A program made the position numbers and the translations under genes. A DNA stretch of 64,000 nucleotides from Lascolabacillus massiliensis (GTDB taxonomy: Bacteria; Bacteroidota; Bacteroidia; Bacteroidales; Dysgonomonadaceae), in the NCBI RefSeq assembly GCF_001282625.1, contig NZ_CTEJ01000002.1:1056501-1120500 (forward strand), given 5' to 3'. Positions 34,182-44,250 of the stretch are shown here, piece by piece. The notes under the pieces were generated by a model that had not been told where the DNA came from, did not search any database, and worked only from the letters and a program-made list of their open reading frames with translations. Within the stretch, counting starts at the first letter, position 1, and every line of letters begins with the position of its first letter.

Positions 34182-36794
34182 GTGGCAAAAAAAATAGCAG
34201 AAACACCAATGATGAAGCAGTTTGTTGAGATAAAGAGTCAACATCCCGACGCTATACTGCTTTTCAGAGTTGGTGATTTTTATGAGACTTTTTCGGATGA
34301 TGCGATAACAGCATCTGAGATTTTAGGAATAACTCTAACCAGAAGAGCCAATGGTGCTGCACAGTTTGTAGAATTGGCCGGCTTCCCTCATCATGCTCTT
34401 GATACTTACTTGCCCAAACTTGTCAGGGCAGGGAAAAGGGTAGCAATTTGTGACCAGCTGGAGGACCCAAAGACAACTAAAAAACTGGTAAAACGGGGTA
34501 TAACTGAACTGGTTACGCCGGGTGTATCGATAAATGACAATGTTCTAAACCATAAGGAGAATAATTTTCTCTGTGCGATTCACTTTACAAACAATCTTTT
34601 AGGTATATCATTCCTTGATATATCAACAGGAGAGTTCCTTACTACTGAAGGTAAAAAGGACAATATTGACAAACTGTTATCTAATTTCTCTCCTAAGGAA
34701 ATTTTGATTGAGCATTCAAAAAAAAGGAAATTTGAGGAGATATTTGGTTCGGGATGGATGACCTCGGTTCTGGATGACTGGATTTTTACTGAAAATGCAG
34801 CTCGTGACAGACTATTGGCGCATTTTAAATCTGCGAGCCTTAAAGGTTTTGGTGTTGAGCAGCTTGAACAAGGTATCATAGCATCTGGAGCTATTTTACA
34901 TTATATGGATATCACTCAGCATCCAAATATTGAACATATAACATCATTAACCAGAATTGAAGAGGAGAGATTTGTACGTCTTGATAAATTCACGGTAAGA
35001 AACCTGGAGCTGCTTTCTCCAATGAATGAAGGTGGTAAAAGTTTGCTGGATATCCTTGACAAGACTATATCTCCAATGGGATCACGTCTTATGAGACGTT
35101 GGGTTGTTTTTCCACTAAAAGATGTTTTGCCAATTAATGATCGTTTAAATATAGTTGAGTACTTTTTTCGTGATCCTGAGTTGAAAAAGTTTCTTGCTCA
35201 ACAGCTTTCTCTTATTGGAGATCTGGAAAGAATTATCTCTAAAGCGGCTGTTGGCAGAATTAATCCAAGAGAGGTGGTTCAGCTAAAAGTTGCACTGAAT
35301 GCAATTGATCCTATCCAGCAGGCCTTTGCTGATTCTGACAATAGCAATCTAAGGGAGATGGGTGAATTATTGAATCCATGTCCGGTATTGAGAGAAAAGA
35401 TAGAAAAGGAGATTGTTTCTGATCCTCCGGCTCTGATCAATAAGGGTGGATTTATAAGAAAAGGGATAAATAAGGATCTTGATGAACTCAGGGATATTGC
35501 TTTTTCGGGAAAGGATTATCTTCTGAAATTGCAGCAACGGGAGAGTGAAAGAACGGGAATACCTTCTCTTAAAATTGCATTTAATAATGTATTCGGATAT
35601 TATATAGAGGTGCGAAATACTCATAAAAGTAAAGTGCCTGCAGATTGGACCAGAAAACAGACATTGGTTAGCGCTGAAAGATATATTACCGAGGAACTGA
35701 AAGTGTATGAGGAGAAGATTCTTGGTGCTGAAGAGAAGATAATAGCTCTGGAGAACAAAATATATACAGAGCTGGTTGAAAGTCTGATAGGTTATATTCC
35801 TGTTATTCAAAATAATGCAAATATAATTGCTCGTGCTGACTGCCTCCTTTCGTTTGCAAATGTGGCCGAGAGGTATAACTATATTCGTCCTGAGATTAAT
35901 GAGAGCCTTGTTATTGATATAAAAAAAGGAAGACACCCTGTAATTGAAAGACAGCTTCCTGCAGATGAGCCTTATGTCTCTAATGATGTTTATCTGGATA
36001 ATGATAATCAACAGATATTAATTATTACAGGACCAAACATGTCTGGTAAATCAGCTTTGCTCCGTCAAACTGCTCTGATTACTCTGATGGCTCAGATAGG
36101 ATCGTTTGTACCTGCTGAGTCAGCAAAGATAGGTCTGGTTGATAAAATATTTACAAGGGTTGGCGCATCTGACAATATCTCGCTAGGAGAATCTACATTT
36201 ATGGTGGAAATGAACGAGGCTGCCAATATTATGAATAATCTTTCTGACAGAAGCCTTGTACTTTTTGATGAGCTTGGCAGGGGTACAAGTACTTATGATG
36301 GGATATCAATTGCCTGGGCTATTGTAGAGTATATTCACGAGAATCCTAAAGCAAGAGCGAAGACTCTGTTTGCAACACATTATCATGAACTTAATGAGAT
36401 GGAGAAGTCTTTTAAACGTATCAGGAATTTCAATGTATCGGTAAAAGAGATTGATAATAAAGTTATATTTCTTCGTAAACTGAAGTCCGGGGGAAGTGAG
36501 CACAGCTTTGGTATTCATGTTGCCAGGATGGCCGGTATGCCGCAAAGTATTACTAAAAGGGCAGATGCTATACTATCTCAGATGGAGAACTCAAACCGTA
36601 AAGGTGATATTAAAAAACCTATAAAGGATTTTGTGGAAAAACAGGAGGGGTATCAACTTAGTTTTTTCCAGCTTGACGACCCGATATTAAGTCAGGTAAG
36701 AGATGAGATAATCAATTTGGATGTGAACAATTTAACTCCAATCGATGCACTTAATAAGCTTAATGAAATAAAGAAGATTGTTAAAGGTAAATAA
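34182..36794 (+). CDS. mutS: DNA mismatch repair protein MutS
   Basis: MutS recognises mispaired bases and starts repair with MutL. The 870-residue protein has the mismatch-reading F-x-E motif (Phe33, Glu35 in GDFYETF), Walker A GPNMSGKS (617-624), Walker B with Asp696-Glu697 ([14 protein letters not shown]) and the ATPase signature around [12 protein letters not shown]. It starts with GTG: an in-frame TAG lies two codons upstream, so no earlier start exists, and the next ATG (residue 10) would trim the conserved N-terminus. It is the MutS1 repair type, not MutS2. No mutL is nearby. Confidence 0.96.
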   Translation: MAKKIAETPMMKQFVEIKSQHPDAILLFRVGDFYETFSDDAITASEILGITLTRRANGAAQFVELAGFPHHALDTYLPKLVRAGKRVAICDQLEDPKTTKKLVKRGITELVTPGVSINDNVLNHKENNFLCAIHFTNNLLGISFLDISTGEFLTTEGKKDNIDKLLSNFSPKEILIEHSKKRKFEEIFGSGWMTSVLDDWIFTENAARDRLLAHFKSASLKGFGVEQLEQGIIASGAILHYMDITQHPNIEHITSLTRIEEERFVRLDKFTVRNLELLSPMNEGGKSLLDILDKTISPMGSRLMRRWVVFPLKDVLPINDRLNIVEYFFRDPELKKFLAQQLSLIGDLERIISKAAVGRINPREVVQLKVALNAIDPIQQAFADSDNSNLREMGELLNPCPVLREKIEKEIVSDPPALINKGGFIRKGINKDLDELRDIAFSGKDYLLKLQQRESERTGIPSLKIAFNNVFGYYIEVRNTHKSKVPADWTRKQTLVSAERYITEELKVYEEKILGAEEKIIALENKIYTELVESLIGYIPVIQNNANIIARADCLLSFANVAERYNYIRPEINESLVIDIKKGRHPVIERQLPADEPYVSNDVYLDNDNQQILIITGPNMSGKSALLRQTALITLMAQIGSFVPAESAKIGLVDKIFTRVGASDNISLGESTFMVEMNEAANIMNNLSDRSLVLFDELGRGTSTYDGISIAWAIVEYIHENPKARAKTLFATHYHELNEMEKSFKRIRNFNVSVKEIDNKVIFLRKLKSGGSEHSFGIHVARMAGMPQSITKRADAILSQMENSNRKGDIKKPIKDFVEKQEGYQLSFFQLDDPILSQVRDEIINLDVNNLTPIDALNKLNEIKKIVKGK

Positions 36795-36913
36795 ACATTA
36801 TCTTGAAAGTATTTATAAATTTCATTAATCAATCACAAACAAAATGTAAAGTAATTTGTTTGAATTGTGAAAGAACCAGAACTAAAACTATTTTTTAACG
36901 AAAAAATTGACTT

Positions 36914-37387
36914 ATGAAACTAAAAAAATTAATCTTTGCGGGACTGCTTATAGCAGCATTCACAACTACAACATTACAAGCCCAGAGTTATAATACGGCA
37001 TTTGGTGTGCGTTTGGGATATGACAGCGGATTATCACTAAAACACTTCTTTGCACCTTCTAATGCAGGTGAGTTCATCCTTTCAGCTTCACCACGATGGT
37101 TTCAGCTGACAGGTCTTTATGAATATCAACAGCCTGTACCTAATGCACCGGGATTGGACTGGTATGTGGGTCTGGGTGCTCATATTGGAGGTATACACAA
37201 ACATAAAGACAGTTATAATAGTGCGTTTTTGGTTGGAGCTGATCTGATTGGAGGTTTGGAATATATTTTCCCGAGTGCTCCTTTTAATATTTCTCTCGAC
37301 TGGAAGCCATCTTTTAACTTCACAAACGATTATAATGATTACTGGTATAGCGGTTTTGCATTGAGTTTGCGATACACTTTCAGATAA
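36914..37387 (+). CDS. Small outer-membrane beta-barrel protein, function unknown
   Basis: The 157-residue protein has a signal peptide (1-23, ending TLQA) and alternating strands starting YNTAFGVRLGYDSGLSLKHFF. The YVGLGAHIGG and FSLDWKPS-like stretches are typical of small eight-strand barrels, with the final ...LRYTFR. I do not recognise a specific family. The upstream 120 bases hold an 8-bp inverted repeat (CAAACAAA/TTTGTTTG, 36836-36862). A strong terminator follows at 37407, so it is a single-gene unit. Confidence 0.78.
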   Translation: MKLKKLIFAGLLIAAFTTTTLQAQSYNTAFGVRLGYDSGLSLKHFFAPSNAGEFILSASPRWFQLTGLYEYQQPVPNAPGLDWYVGLGAHIGGIHKHKDSYNSAFLVGADLIGGLEYIFPSAPFNISLDWKPSFNFTNDYNDYWYSGFALSLRYTFR

Positions 37388-37406
37388 AAGTCCTTTTAAT
37401 GATTAT

Positions 37407-37438
37407 AAAACCGCTTTCAGTTGAGAGCGGTTTTTTTT
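37407..37438 (+). terminator. Terminator of the small barrel gene
   Basis: The arms at 37407-37418 (AAAACCGCTTTC) and 37423-37434 pair over 12 bases with one G-U pair and an AGTT loop, and a T8 run follows. It starts 20 bases past the stop. Confidence 0.88.
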
Positions 37439-37439
37439 G

Positions 37440-37447
37440 TACTTTTG
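37440..37447 (+). promoter_or_regulatory. Probable -7 box of the UvrD helicase gene
   Basis: TACTTTTG fits TAnnTTTG and ends 5 bases before the ATG at 37453, so the transcript would have almost no leader. No -33 TTTG is in place. Confidence 0.4.
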
Positions 37448-37452
37448 TGTAT

Positions 37453-39819
37453 ATGCATAAGACAGAAATAAACAACGAATTTAGTTTACTGGATCAGTTA
37501 AACCAGGCACAGCGAGCGGCCGTGGAGTTTTGTGATGGTCCTTCACTGGTGATAGCTGGAGCGGGATCGGGTAAGACACGTGTACTCACTCACAAAATTG
37601 CCTATCTGCTTGAATTGGGCTTACCTCCTTACTATATACTTGCACTTACTTTTACCAATAAAGCTGCACGGGAAATGAAATCACGTATTGCAGAACTTGT
37701 TGGAGAGAAAAAAGCAAGAAGCCTGTGGATGGGTACCTTTCATTCTATTTTCGCACGTATACTCCGCAAAGAAGCTGATTCAATAGGCTTTCAATCCAAT
37801 TTCACTATTTTCGACTCGTCTGATTCACATAATCTGGTTAAGCTTATTATTAAAGATATGAATCTTGATGATAAGCAATACAGGCCAGGCCATGTTCACG
37901 GACAGATATCAAGAGCAAAGAACAGTTTGATTACTCCAACCATGTATGCAGCAAATACTGAAATTATTCAGTATGACAACAGAGCAAGACAGCCTCAGAT
38001 TTTTGAGATATATAAGAGATACCAAAATCGCCTGCGCGCTGCCAACAGTATGGATTTTGATGATCTGCTGATGTATACTAACATACTGTTTCGTGATCAT
38101 AAGGAAATTCTTGATAAATATCGTAATCAGTTTCAGTATATACTTGTAGATGAGTACCAGGACACCAATTTTGCTCAGCACCTGATAGTTAAACAACTTG
38201 CTGATGAGCATCATCGTGTGTGCGTAGTGGGTGATGATGCTCAAAGTATTTATTCGTTCCGTGGAGCAAATATCGATAATATATTAAATTTCAAATCCAC
38301 CTTCCCTGAAACAAAGGTCTTTAAGCTTGAACAGAACTACCGTTCTACTCAAAATATAGTAAATGCAGCAAATAGCCTGATTAAGAAAAACACTGAGCAG
38401 ATCGCCAAAGATGTGTTTTCTGAAAATGAGGTTGGCGAGAAAATGGAGGTAATCAGTACTTTTTCTGATTTTGAGGAGGGACTTGTTGTTGCAAACAAGA
38501 TTGCAAGGATGCGGCTGGAGAACCATTCTGCATATAGTGATTTTGCTATTCTCTATCGAACTAATGCTCAATCGAGAATATTTGAAGATTCATTGAGAAA
38601 GAAAAATATTCCTTACAGGATTTATGGTGGCAAATCGTTCTATCAACGTAAAGAGATAAAAGATGTGATTGCCTATTTCAGGCTTATAGTTAATCCTTCT
38701 GATGAGGAGGCATTTCGTAGAATTATCAACTATCCTGCCAGGGGAATTGGGGATGTTACGGTTGGCAAAGTATCGTCTGCTGCGACACTTCATCAGAAAA
38801 GTTTATGGGAGATAATATCTACTCCTATTGATTATAATCTGAATGTGAATTCAGGAACACAGAAAAGACTTAAAGCTTTCTATGACCTCATATGTGAATT
38901 TATTGATAAAAATGAATCACTTAATGCATTTGAACTTGCTCAGGAGGTATTAAAAAAGTCAGGCATAGCACATGAAGCATATCAGGACCTTACACCTGAG
39001 GGAATGAGCCGCTCACAAAATATCCAAGAACTTCTTAATGCCATTAATGAGTTTGTATCTACAAGGCAGGAGCAAGGAGAAGAGGAGATCGGGTTAGTTG
39101 ATTTCTTGTCAGAAGTTTCTCTGCTTACTGATCAGGATACTGATAAAGAAGAGGAGGCTGAAAAGGTTACTTTAATGACTGTTCACTCGGCAAAGGGTCT
39201 TGAGTTTAATAATGTGTTTGTAGTTGGTATGGAAGAAGATCTTTTCCCATCATCCATGACAAAATCAGAAATTAGAGGACTGGAAGAAGAGCGACGTCTT
39301 TTTTATGTTGCTATCACCCGTGCTAGAAAAACCTGCACAATTACATATGCCAGAAGCAGATTCAAAAATGGTCAGACAACTTCGGCTGTCGAAAGCAGGT
39401 TTCTGAGAGAGATTGATCCTGCTTATATCTATATGGAATCAAACAGCTCATTTAGTACCGCAACAACAGATAAGGCTGTTGATTTCTGGGGTACGATGCG
39501 TGAACAAAGACTGCAACGAGAGAGCAGGACTGATAAAAACATATACTCAGAAAGATCTGACAGGAGCTCATTCAAAGCCGGCCCTAGTACAGGGAGACTA
39601 GTTTCTGTACATAACAGCTCATCTTCTATGCCATTATCAAAAGAGGCAAAGGAGCTTGAGGAGGGAGATATAATTGAACATGAAAGATTCGGTCAAGGGG
39701 AAGTTACATCTATCGAAATGAGTGGAAATGACCGCCGGGCGATAGTTGAGTTTGAGTCTGCAGGCAGAAAACAGCTGCTGCTTAAGTTCGCAAAATTTAA
39801 AATAATAGGGAAAAAGTGA
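37453..39819 (+). CDS. uvrD: UvrD/PcrA-type superfamily 1 DNA helicase
   Basis: This 3'-5' helicase unwinds DNA in nucleotide-excision and mismatch repair. The 788-residue protein has Q-motif LNQAQRAAV, Walker A AGAGSGKT (35-42), Walker B VDEYQDTN (from 232), QNYRS, and motif VI VAITRARKTC. A C-terminal Tudor-like domain (last ~50 residues, DIIEHERFGQGEVTSIE) is of the kind that binds RNA polymerase in PcrA. An upstream in-frame start at 37399 would run through the terminator at 37407-37438, so MHKTEINNEF is chosen. It converges on sucB, with 53 bases between and no obvious hairpin. Confidence 0.95.
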   Translation: MHKTEINNEFSLLDQLNQAQRAAVEFCDGPSLVIAGAGSGKTRVLTHKIAYLLELGLPPYYILALTFTNKAAREMKSRIAELVGEKKARSLWMGTFHSIFARILRKEADSIGFQSNFTIFDSSDSHNLVKLIIKDMNLDDKQYRPGHVHGQISRAKNSLITPTMYAANTEIIQYDNRARQPQIFEIYKRYQNRLRAANSMDFDDLLMYTNILFRDHKEILDKYRNQFQYILVDEYQDTNFAQHLIVKQLADEHHRVCVVGDDAQSIYSFRGANIDNILNFKSTFPETKVFKLEQNYRSTQNIVNAANSLIKKNTEQIAKDVFSENEVGEKMEVISTFSDFEEGLVVANKIARMRLENHSAYSDFAILYRTNAQSRIFEDSLRKKNIPYRIYGGKSFYQRKEIKDVIAYFRLIVNPSDEEAFRRIINYPARGIGDVTVGKVSSAATLHQKSLWEIISTPIDYNLNVNSGTQKRLKAFYDLICEFIDKNESLNAFELAQEVLKKSGIAHEAYQDLTPEGMSRSQNIQELLNAINEFVSTRQEQGEEEIGLVDFLSEVSLLTDQDTDKEEEAEKVTLMTVHSAKGLEFNNVFVVGMEEDLFPSSMTKSEIRGLEEERRLFYVAITRARKTCTITYARSRFKNGQTTSAVESRFLREIDPAYIYMESNSSFSTATTDKAVDFWGTMREQRLQRESRTDKNIYSERSDRSSFKAGPSTGRLVSVHNSSSSMPLSKEAKELEEGDIIEHERFGQGEVTSIEMSGNDRRAIVEFESAGRKQLLLKFAKFKIIGKK

Positions 39820-39872
39820 AATAGTCACCTTTTCCCCCCAAATAAAGAAAAACCTAATATCAATAAAGTAGA

Positions 39873-41234
39873 TTAAAGTTCCAAGAGAGCTTTCTCACTA
39901 TTGCTTCCCCCGAATAGAATATCAGTTGGATTCTCCAGAAGCTCTTTAATTCTTAATAAAAAGCCTACCGAGTCTTTTCCATCAATAACTCTATGGTCAT
40001 AAGACAATGCAACATACATCATTGGGCGTATAACAACTTGTCCGTCGATCGCTACTGGTCGTTCTATTATATTATGCATACCTAGTATAGCCGACTGTGG
40101 CGGATTGATCAGAGGTGTTGACATCATGGATCCAAAAACTCCTCCATTTGTTATTGTAAAAGTACCTCCTGTCATTTCAGGAATAGATAGTTTGCCACTT
40201 CGGGCTTTTCCGGCCAGATCAGCGATTGCTTTCTCAATCTCAGCTAAACCAAGACTTTCCACATTGCGTACTACAGGAACCATTAAGCCTTTTGGTGCAC
40301 TTACTGCAACTGAGATGTCAGTATAATCAAATGTTATAAGATTCTCTCCATCTAACATACTGTTTACATTTGGATGTTCAAGAAGTGCTACCGATGCTGC
40401 TTTCATGAAAAAAGACATGATACCAAGTTTTATACCATATTTATCTGTAAACTTGGCCTGATTTCTCTTCCTGATATCCATTATAGGCTTCATATCCACC
40501 TCATTGAAGGTGGTTAGCATTGCAGTCTCATTCTTTACTGAAACCAAACGTTCGCTTAGTTTTCTGCGTAAAGAACTTAACCTTTCTGTTTTTGACTCTC
40601 TGCTTGCTTGCCTCTTTAACCCGGATGTTAGGGGCTGAGATGTAGCTTCTGTATTATCTTTTGCATTTAATACAGCTTCAACATCTTCTCTTTTTAAACG
40701 TTTAAGTCCATTTATTACATCCTCAACCGACAACTCATACTTATCCATTACCTTTTGTGCCAAAGGAGTAATTTTCACCTTTCCTAAATCAGATTGATCA
40801 GGAGCTTCACTTTTTTTCGTTTCCGGTTCGGAAGAAATTGCATTCACAGTTAATTTATCCTTTTCGGGAGTTTCTCCAGTCTCTCTGGATTTTACTACTT
40901 TAGATGAATCTTCCGTAACAACCGCTTTTACTGAATCAGAAGTCGCTTTTGTACTATCCGGTTCAGGAGAAACAGAGGCTGCAGCAGAGGGTTGTATTGA
41001 AGTGTCAATTGTACATGCAACTGAACCTACTTCGAGCATATCCCCTTCCTTTGCTTTAAATGATATCTTACCTGATTCATATGCAACAAGCATAAGAGTT
41101 GCTTTGTCTGATTCAAGTTCCGCGATTTCGGTATCTTTTGCAACAATAGCACCATCTTCAACAAGCCAATGGAAAAGCTCTACATGTGTGATTGATTCAC
41201 CGGGACTGGGGATTTTAACTTCTATAATTGCCAT
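39873..41234 (-). CDS. sucB: 2-oxoglutarate dehydrogenase E2 (dihydrolipoyl succinyltransferase)
   Basis: E2 passes the succinyl group from lipoate to CoA. The 453-residue protein has one lipoyl domain (1-76) with lipoyl-lysine Lys44 in ESDKAT. A Ser/Lys/Glu-rich linker (about 80-150) follows, then a peripheral-subunit-binding domain (about 152-188, [14 protein letters not shown]) and the catalytic domain with [14 protein letters not shown] at about 412-425. Its partner sucA lies 99 bases upstream on the same strand. No lipoamide dehydrogenase (E3) gene is nearby. Confidence 0.93.
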   Translation of the reverse strand: MAIIEVKIPSPGESITHVELFHWLVEDGAIVAKDTEIAELESDKATLMLVAYESGKISFKAKEGDMLEVGSVACTIDTSIQPSAAASVSPEPDSTKATSDSVKAVVTEDSSKVVKSRETGETPEKDKLTVNAISSEPETKKSEAPDQSDLGKVKITPLAQKVMDKYELSVEDVINGLKRLKREDVEAVLNAKDNTEATSQPLTSGLKRQASRESKTERLSSLRRKLSERLVSVKNETAMLTTFNEVDMKPIMDIRKRNQAKFTDKYGIKLGIMSFFMKAASVALLEHPNVNSMLDGENLITFDYTDISVAVSAPKGLMVPVVRNVESLGLAEIEKAIADLAGKARSGKLSIPEMTGGTFTITNGGVFGSMMSTPLINPPQSAILGMHNIIERPVAIDGQVVIRPMMYVALSYDHRVIDGKDSVGFLLRIKELLENPTDILFGGSNSEKALLEL

Positions 41235-41333
41235 TATTTGGTTTTAGTTTAAATGAGACTAAATATTCTAATGATTTTAATTTAACTCATTATCATGTTA
41301 CTTTGTTTAAAATTTAAATATTCGCTCCATAAT

Positions 41334-44057
41334 TTATTCAAAAACCTTATCAATGATTTTTGCCTGATTGATTTTATGAAGTGCTGTTAATCCTTCAGCT
41401 GTAACCCCGCTTGCAGGCCTGCTTATCACCTGGATATTCTTATCCTCCAGCCTCTGTTTAACATAAAGAGATGCTCCCATGTTTAACGGCTCCTCTTGTA
41501 CCCATACAAGCTCTGTATCTTCTGGATAGCTATTGATCAGATCTCTAATCTGTTTTTCCGGAAATGGATACAGCTGCTCCAGACGTATAATTGATACATC
41601 TCCTGAATTCTTTTCACGACGGGCGTCCTTTAGTTCATAGTAGATTTTGCCGGTACAGAGAATGAGTCTCTTGATTTCAGACTTAGATTGTAACTCTGTA
41701 TCCTCTATTACTTCCATAAATCGACCTTCTGTGAAGTCTGAAATTGAAGATGTACACTCAGGATGTCTCAACAAGCTCTTTGGAGTAAATACTATAAGAG
41801 GAATTCTGAAATCACGATACATTTGCCGGCGTATTACATGAAATAGATTTGCAGGAGTGGTGCAATTGACCACCTGCATATTATTATTACCGCAAAGTGC
41901 GAGGAAACGCTCCATTCTTCCGCTTGAGTGCTCTGCCCCCTGCCCTTCATAACCATGAGGTAAAAACATTACCAGTCCTGATTTTAGACCCCATTTTTCC
42001 TGTGCTGAACATATATACTGATCTACTATAACCTGTCCGACATTATAAAAATCTCCAAATTGAGCTTCCCATATAGTCAGACCATCCGGAAATGCAAGTG
42101 AGTAGCCATATTCAAATCCAAGTATACCATATTCACTTAACATAGAGTTGTATACTCTTACAGGAGCCTGCTCGCCACCCAGGTTTTTCAATGGAAAATA
42201 TTTTTCTGTACCCTCATCTTCAGTAACTATTTCTGCATGACGATGAGAAAATGTGCCTCTTTCTGAGTCCTGACCACTTAAGCGAACCGGAATCATCTCT
42301 TTTGCAAGTGTAGCATAAGCCATTAACTCACCCATTGCCCAATCATAAGAATTGGCCTCTATCATGGAGGCACGTTGAGAAAAGAGTCTGGTTGTCTTAT
42401 TGAAAAACTGTCTGTCGCCTGGTAAAGTTGTAATGCGTTTTGCCAGATCCAGGAATAGTTCACGTGACACTTTTGTGTTTACCTCTTTTTCGAAGTCTTG
42501 TAGTGCCGGTAGACGTAAATGACTGTTTTTATCTGACAAAAAAGGTTGGAAATTTAACTTGTTCGACTTTAAAGAGTCTTCATAAGATTTATCGAGTTTT
42601 CTGTGAAAGTCGGATACCATTTTGTCAAAAACTGCTCCTTCAACTACTTTTTCTGATATAAGCCTATCTGCATAGATATCTCTGGGGTTCTTATGTTTGG
42701 CTATAATATCATATAACTCAGGTTGAGTGAAACGTGGCTCATCCCCCTCATTATGACCATATTTTCTGTATGATAGCAGATCGATAAAAACATCTGTATT
42801 GAACTCCTGGCGAAATTCAAGAGCTAATTTAGCTACAAAAACCATTGCTTCAGGATCATCTCCATTAACATGAAATACAGGCGATTGTGTAACTTTTGCA
42901 ACGTCTGTACAGTATGTACTTGATCTTGCCTGCAGGTAGCTGGTTGTAAACCCTACCTGGTTATTAATAACAATATGGATTGTACCTCCAGTTTTATAAC
43001 CTCCAAGCTTTGAAAATTGTATAGTTTCATAAACTACACCTTGTCCTGCAATTGCAGCATCACCGTGAACTACAATTGGCAATACCTCATCATAGTTCAA
43101 ATTATGATCGTTCTCAAGTTTAGCACGTGCTATTCCCTGAACAACCGGACCAACTGCTTCAAGATGTGAGGGGTTTGGAGCAAGGTTCATAGAGATTTTA
43201 CGTCCTTCATAATCAATAGTATTACTATATCCAAGATGATATTTAACATCACCATATTTTATCTCTTCATCATAATTTTGTGCATTGAATTCACGAAATA
43301 CCTGCGAGTATGGCTTTTTCATAATATTGGTAAGCACATTTAATCTTCCACGATGTGCCATCCCAATTACAATGTCATTTACATTATAGTCTCCCCCTCT
43401 GGAAATAATAGCTTCAAGTGCAGGTATAATGGATTCTGATCCTTCAAGAGAAAAACGCTTTTGTCCAACAAACTTTTTGTGCATATAATCCTCAAAGCCT
43501 GAAGCCTCTATCAGTAAACTAAGGATATGCAATTTCTTTTCTATCGGCAAATCCTCCCTGTTCCTTGAGCTCTCCATCTTCTCCTGAAGCCATTTCACTT
43601 TATCAGGATTAGTCATGTATCGATACTCTACACCTATAGAGGCACAATAGGTCTCTTCAAGTAGAGTAATTATATCACGTAGGGTTGCTCTTCCAAGACC
43701 AACTTCTTTACCTGCTTCAAAGACTAAATCCAGATCTTTCTCTGAAAGATCAAAGTTTTCTATTGCAAGTGTAGGAGTGTAGCTCCTTCTGGCTCTAACA
43801 GGATTGGTTTTGGTAAACAGATGCCCTCTTCTTCGGTAAGCTGTAATAAGACGCATTACATTCAACTCTTTGGGGGAATGCTCTATACCACCATTTTTTT
43901 CATTTGGTATTAAAGGGAAGCGGTTTGTAGCTAAGTCAAAGCCTTGAAAAAAATAACGAAAACTTTCATCAACACTTTCAGGCGCTTCTTTGTATTTTTT
44001 GTACAAATCTTCTATTGCTTCGATCTCCATAGAATCGAATTCATTTCCGGTATTCAT
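41334..44057 (-). CDS. sucA: 2-oxoglutarate dehydrogenase E1
   Basis: E1 decarboxylates 2-oxoglutarate with thiamine diphosphate and loads succinyl on lipoate. The 907-residue protein has the N-terminal E2-binding helix region and YRRRGHLFTKTNP. The thiamine-diphosphate region VHGDAAIAGQGVVYET lies near residue 330, with DVFIDLLSYRKYGHNEGDEP and, in the second half, RLSGQDSERGTFSHRHA and LPHGYEGQGAEHSSGR. These are diagnostic of 2-oxoglutarate over pyruvate dehydrogenase. It is divergent from pfp, and the 193 bases between contain a tandem repeat (44131-44170). Confidence 0.95.
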   Translation of the reverse strand: MNTGNEFDSMEIEAIEDLYKKYKEAPESVDESFRYFFQGFDLATNRFPLIPNEKNGGIEHSPKELNVMRLITAYRRRGHLFTKTNPVRARRSYTPTLAIENFDLSEKDLDLVFEAGKEVGLGRATLRDIITLLEETYCASIGVEYRYMTNPDKVKWLQEKMESSRNREDLPIEKKLHILSLLIEASGFEDYMHKKFVGQKRFSLEGSESIIPALEAIISRGGDYNVNDIVIGMAHRGRLNVLTNIMKKPYSQVFREFNAQNYDEEIKYGDVKYHLGYSNTIDYEGRKISMNLAPNPSHLEAVGPVVQGIARAKLENDHNLNYDEVLPIVVHGDAAIAGQGVVYETIQFSKLGGYKTGGTIHIVINNQVGFTTSYLQARSSTYCTDVAKVTQSPVFHVNGDDPEAMVFVAKLALEFRQEFNTDVFIDLLSYRKYGHNEGDEPRFTQPELYDIIAKHKNPRDIYADRLISEKVVEGAVFDKMVSDFHRKLDKSYEDSLKSNKLNFQPFLSDKNSHLRLPALQDFEKEVNTKVSRELFLDLAKRITTLPGDRQFFNKTTRLFSQRASMIEANSYDWAMGELMAYATLAKEMIPVRLSGQDSERGTFSHRHAEIVTEDEGTEKYFPLKNLGGEQAPVRVYNSMLSEYGILGFEYGYSLAFPDGLTIWEAQFGDFYNVGQVIVDQYICSAQEKWGLKSGLVMFLPHGYEGQGAEHSSGRMERFLALCGNNNMQVVNCTTPANLFHVIRRQMYRDFRIPLIVFTPKSLLRHPECTSSISDFTEGRFMEVIEDTELQSKSEIKRLILCTGKIYYELKDARREKNSGDVSIIRLEQLYPFPEKQIRDLINSYPEDTELVWVQEEPLNMGASLYVKQRLEDKNIQVISRPASGVTAEGLTALHKINQAKIIDKVFE

Positions 44058-44130
44058 TGGTAAATAAATATTTATTTATATATAAATAGTAAAGGAGGTG
44101 AAATTGTTCATTAAAAACAACTAATAGATA

Positions 44131-44170
44131 TAAATTCAATGATAGTTAGATAAATTCAATGATTATTAGA
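44131..44170. repeat. Exact tandem repeat, 2 x 20 bases, between sucA and pfp
   Basis: TAAATTCAATGATAGTTAGA (44131-44150) is followed without a gap by TAAATTCAATGATTATTAGA (44151-44170); 18 of 20 positions are identical. The second copy covers the expected -33 position of the pfp promoter (-7 box at 44182-44189). Two direct copies two helical turns apart look like an operator. Confidence 0.65.
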
Positions 44171-44181
44171 CGAAAAAATCG

Positions 44182-44189
44182 TATATTTG
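44182..44189 (+). promoter_or_regulatory. Probable -7 box of pfp
   Basis: TATATTTG fits TAnnTTTG, 61 bases before the ATG. The -33 position has no TTTG but is occupied by the second 20-base repeat, which suggests an activator-dependent promoter. Confidence 0.5.
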
Positions 44190-44250
44190 ACATTCCAAAT
44201 AAACTTATCAGTTAAGTAATTAACAAGACAATTAATAAATTTCAAATTTC

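Noticed and set aside
35367-36011. 214-codon open frame antisense to mutS
   Set aside because: It lies fully inside mutS, its translation is low-complexity Ile/Leu/Asn with no domain, and it is explained as a shadow of the AT-rich coding frame.
37399-37452. Upstream start of the UvrD helicase at 37399
   Set aside because: The extra 18 codons overlap a strong terminator hairpin and do not resemble the helicase N-terminus.
44088-44100. AAAGGAGGTGAA, a perfect Shine-Dalgarno-like run on the plus strand
   Set aside because: No start codon follows at a useful distance before pfp at 44251, so it is probably chance in the sucA leader (complement).
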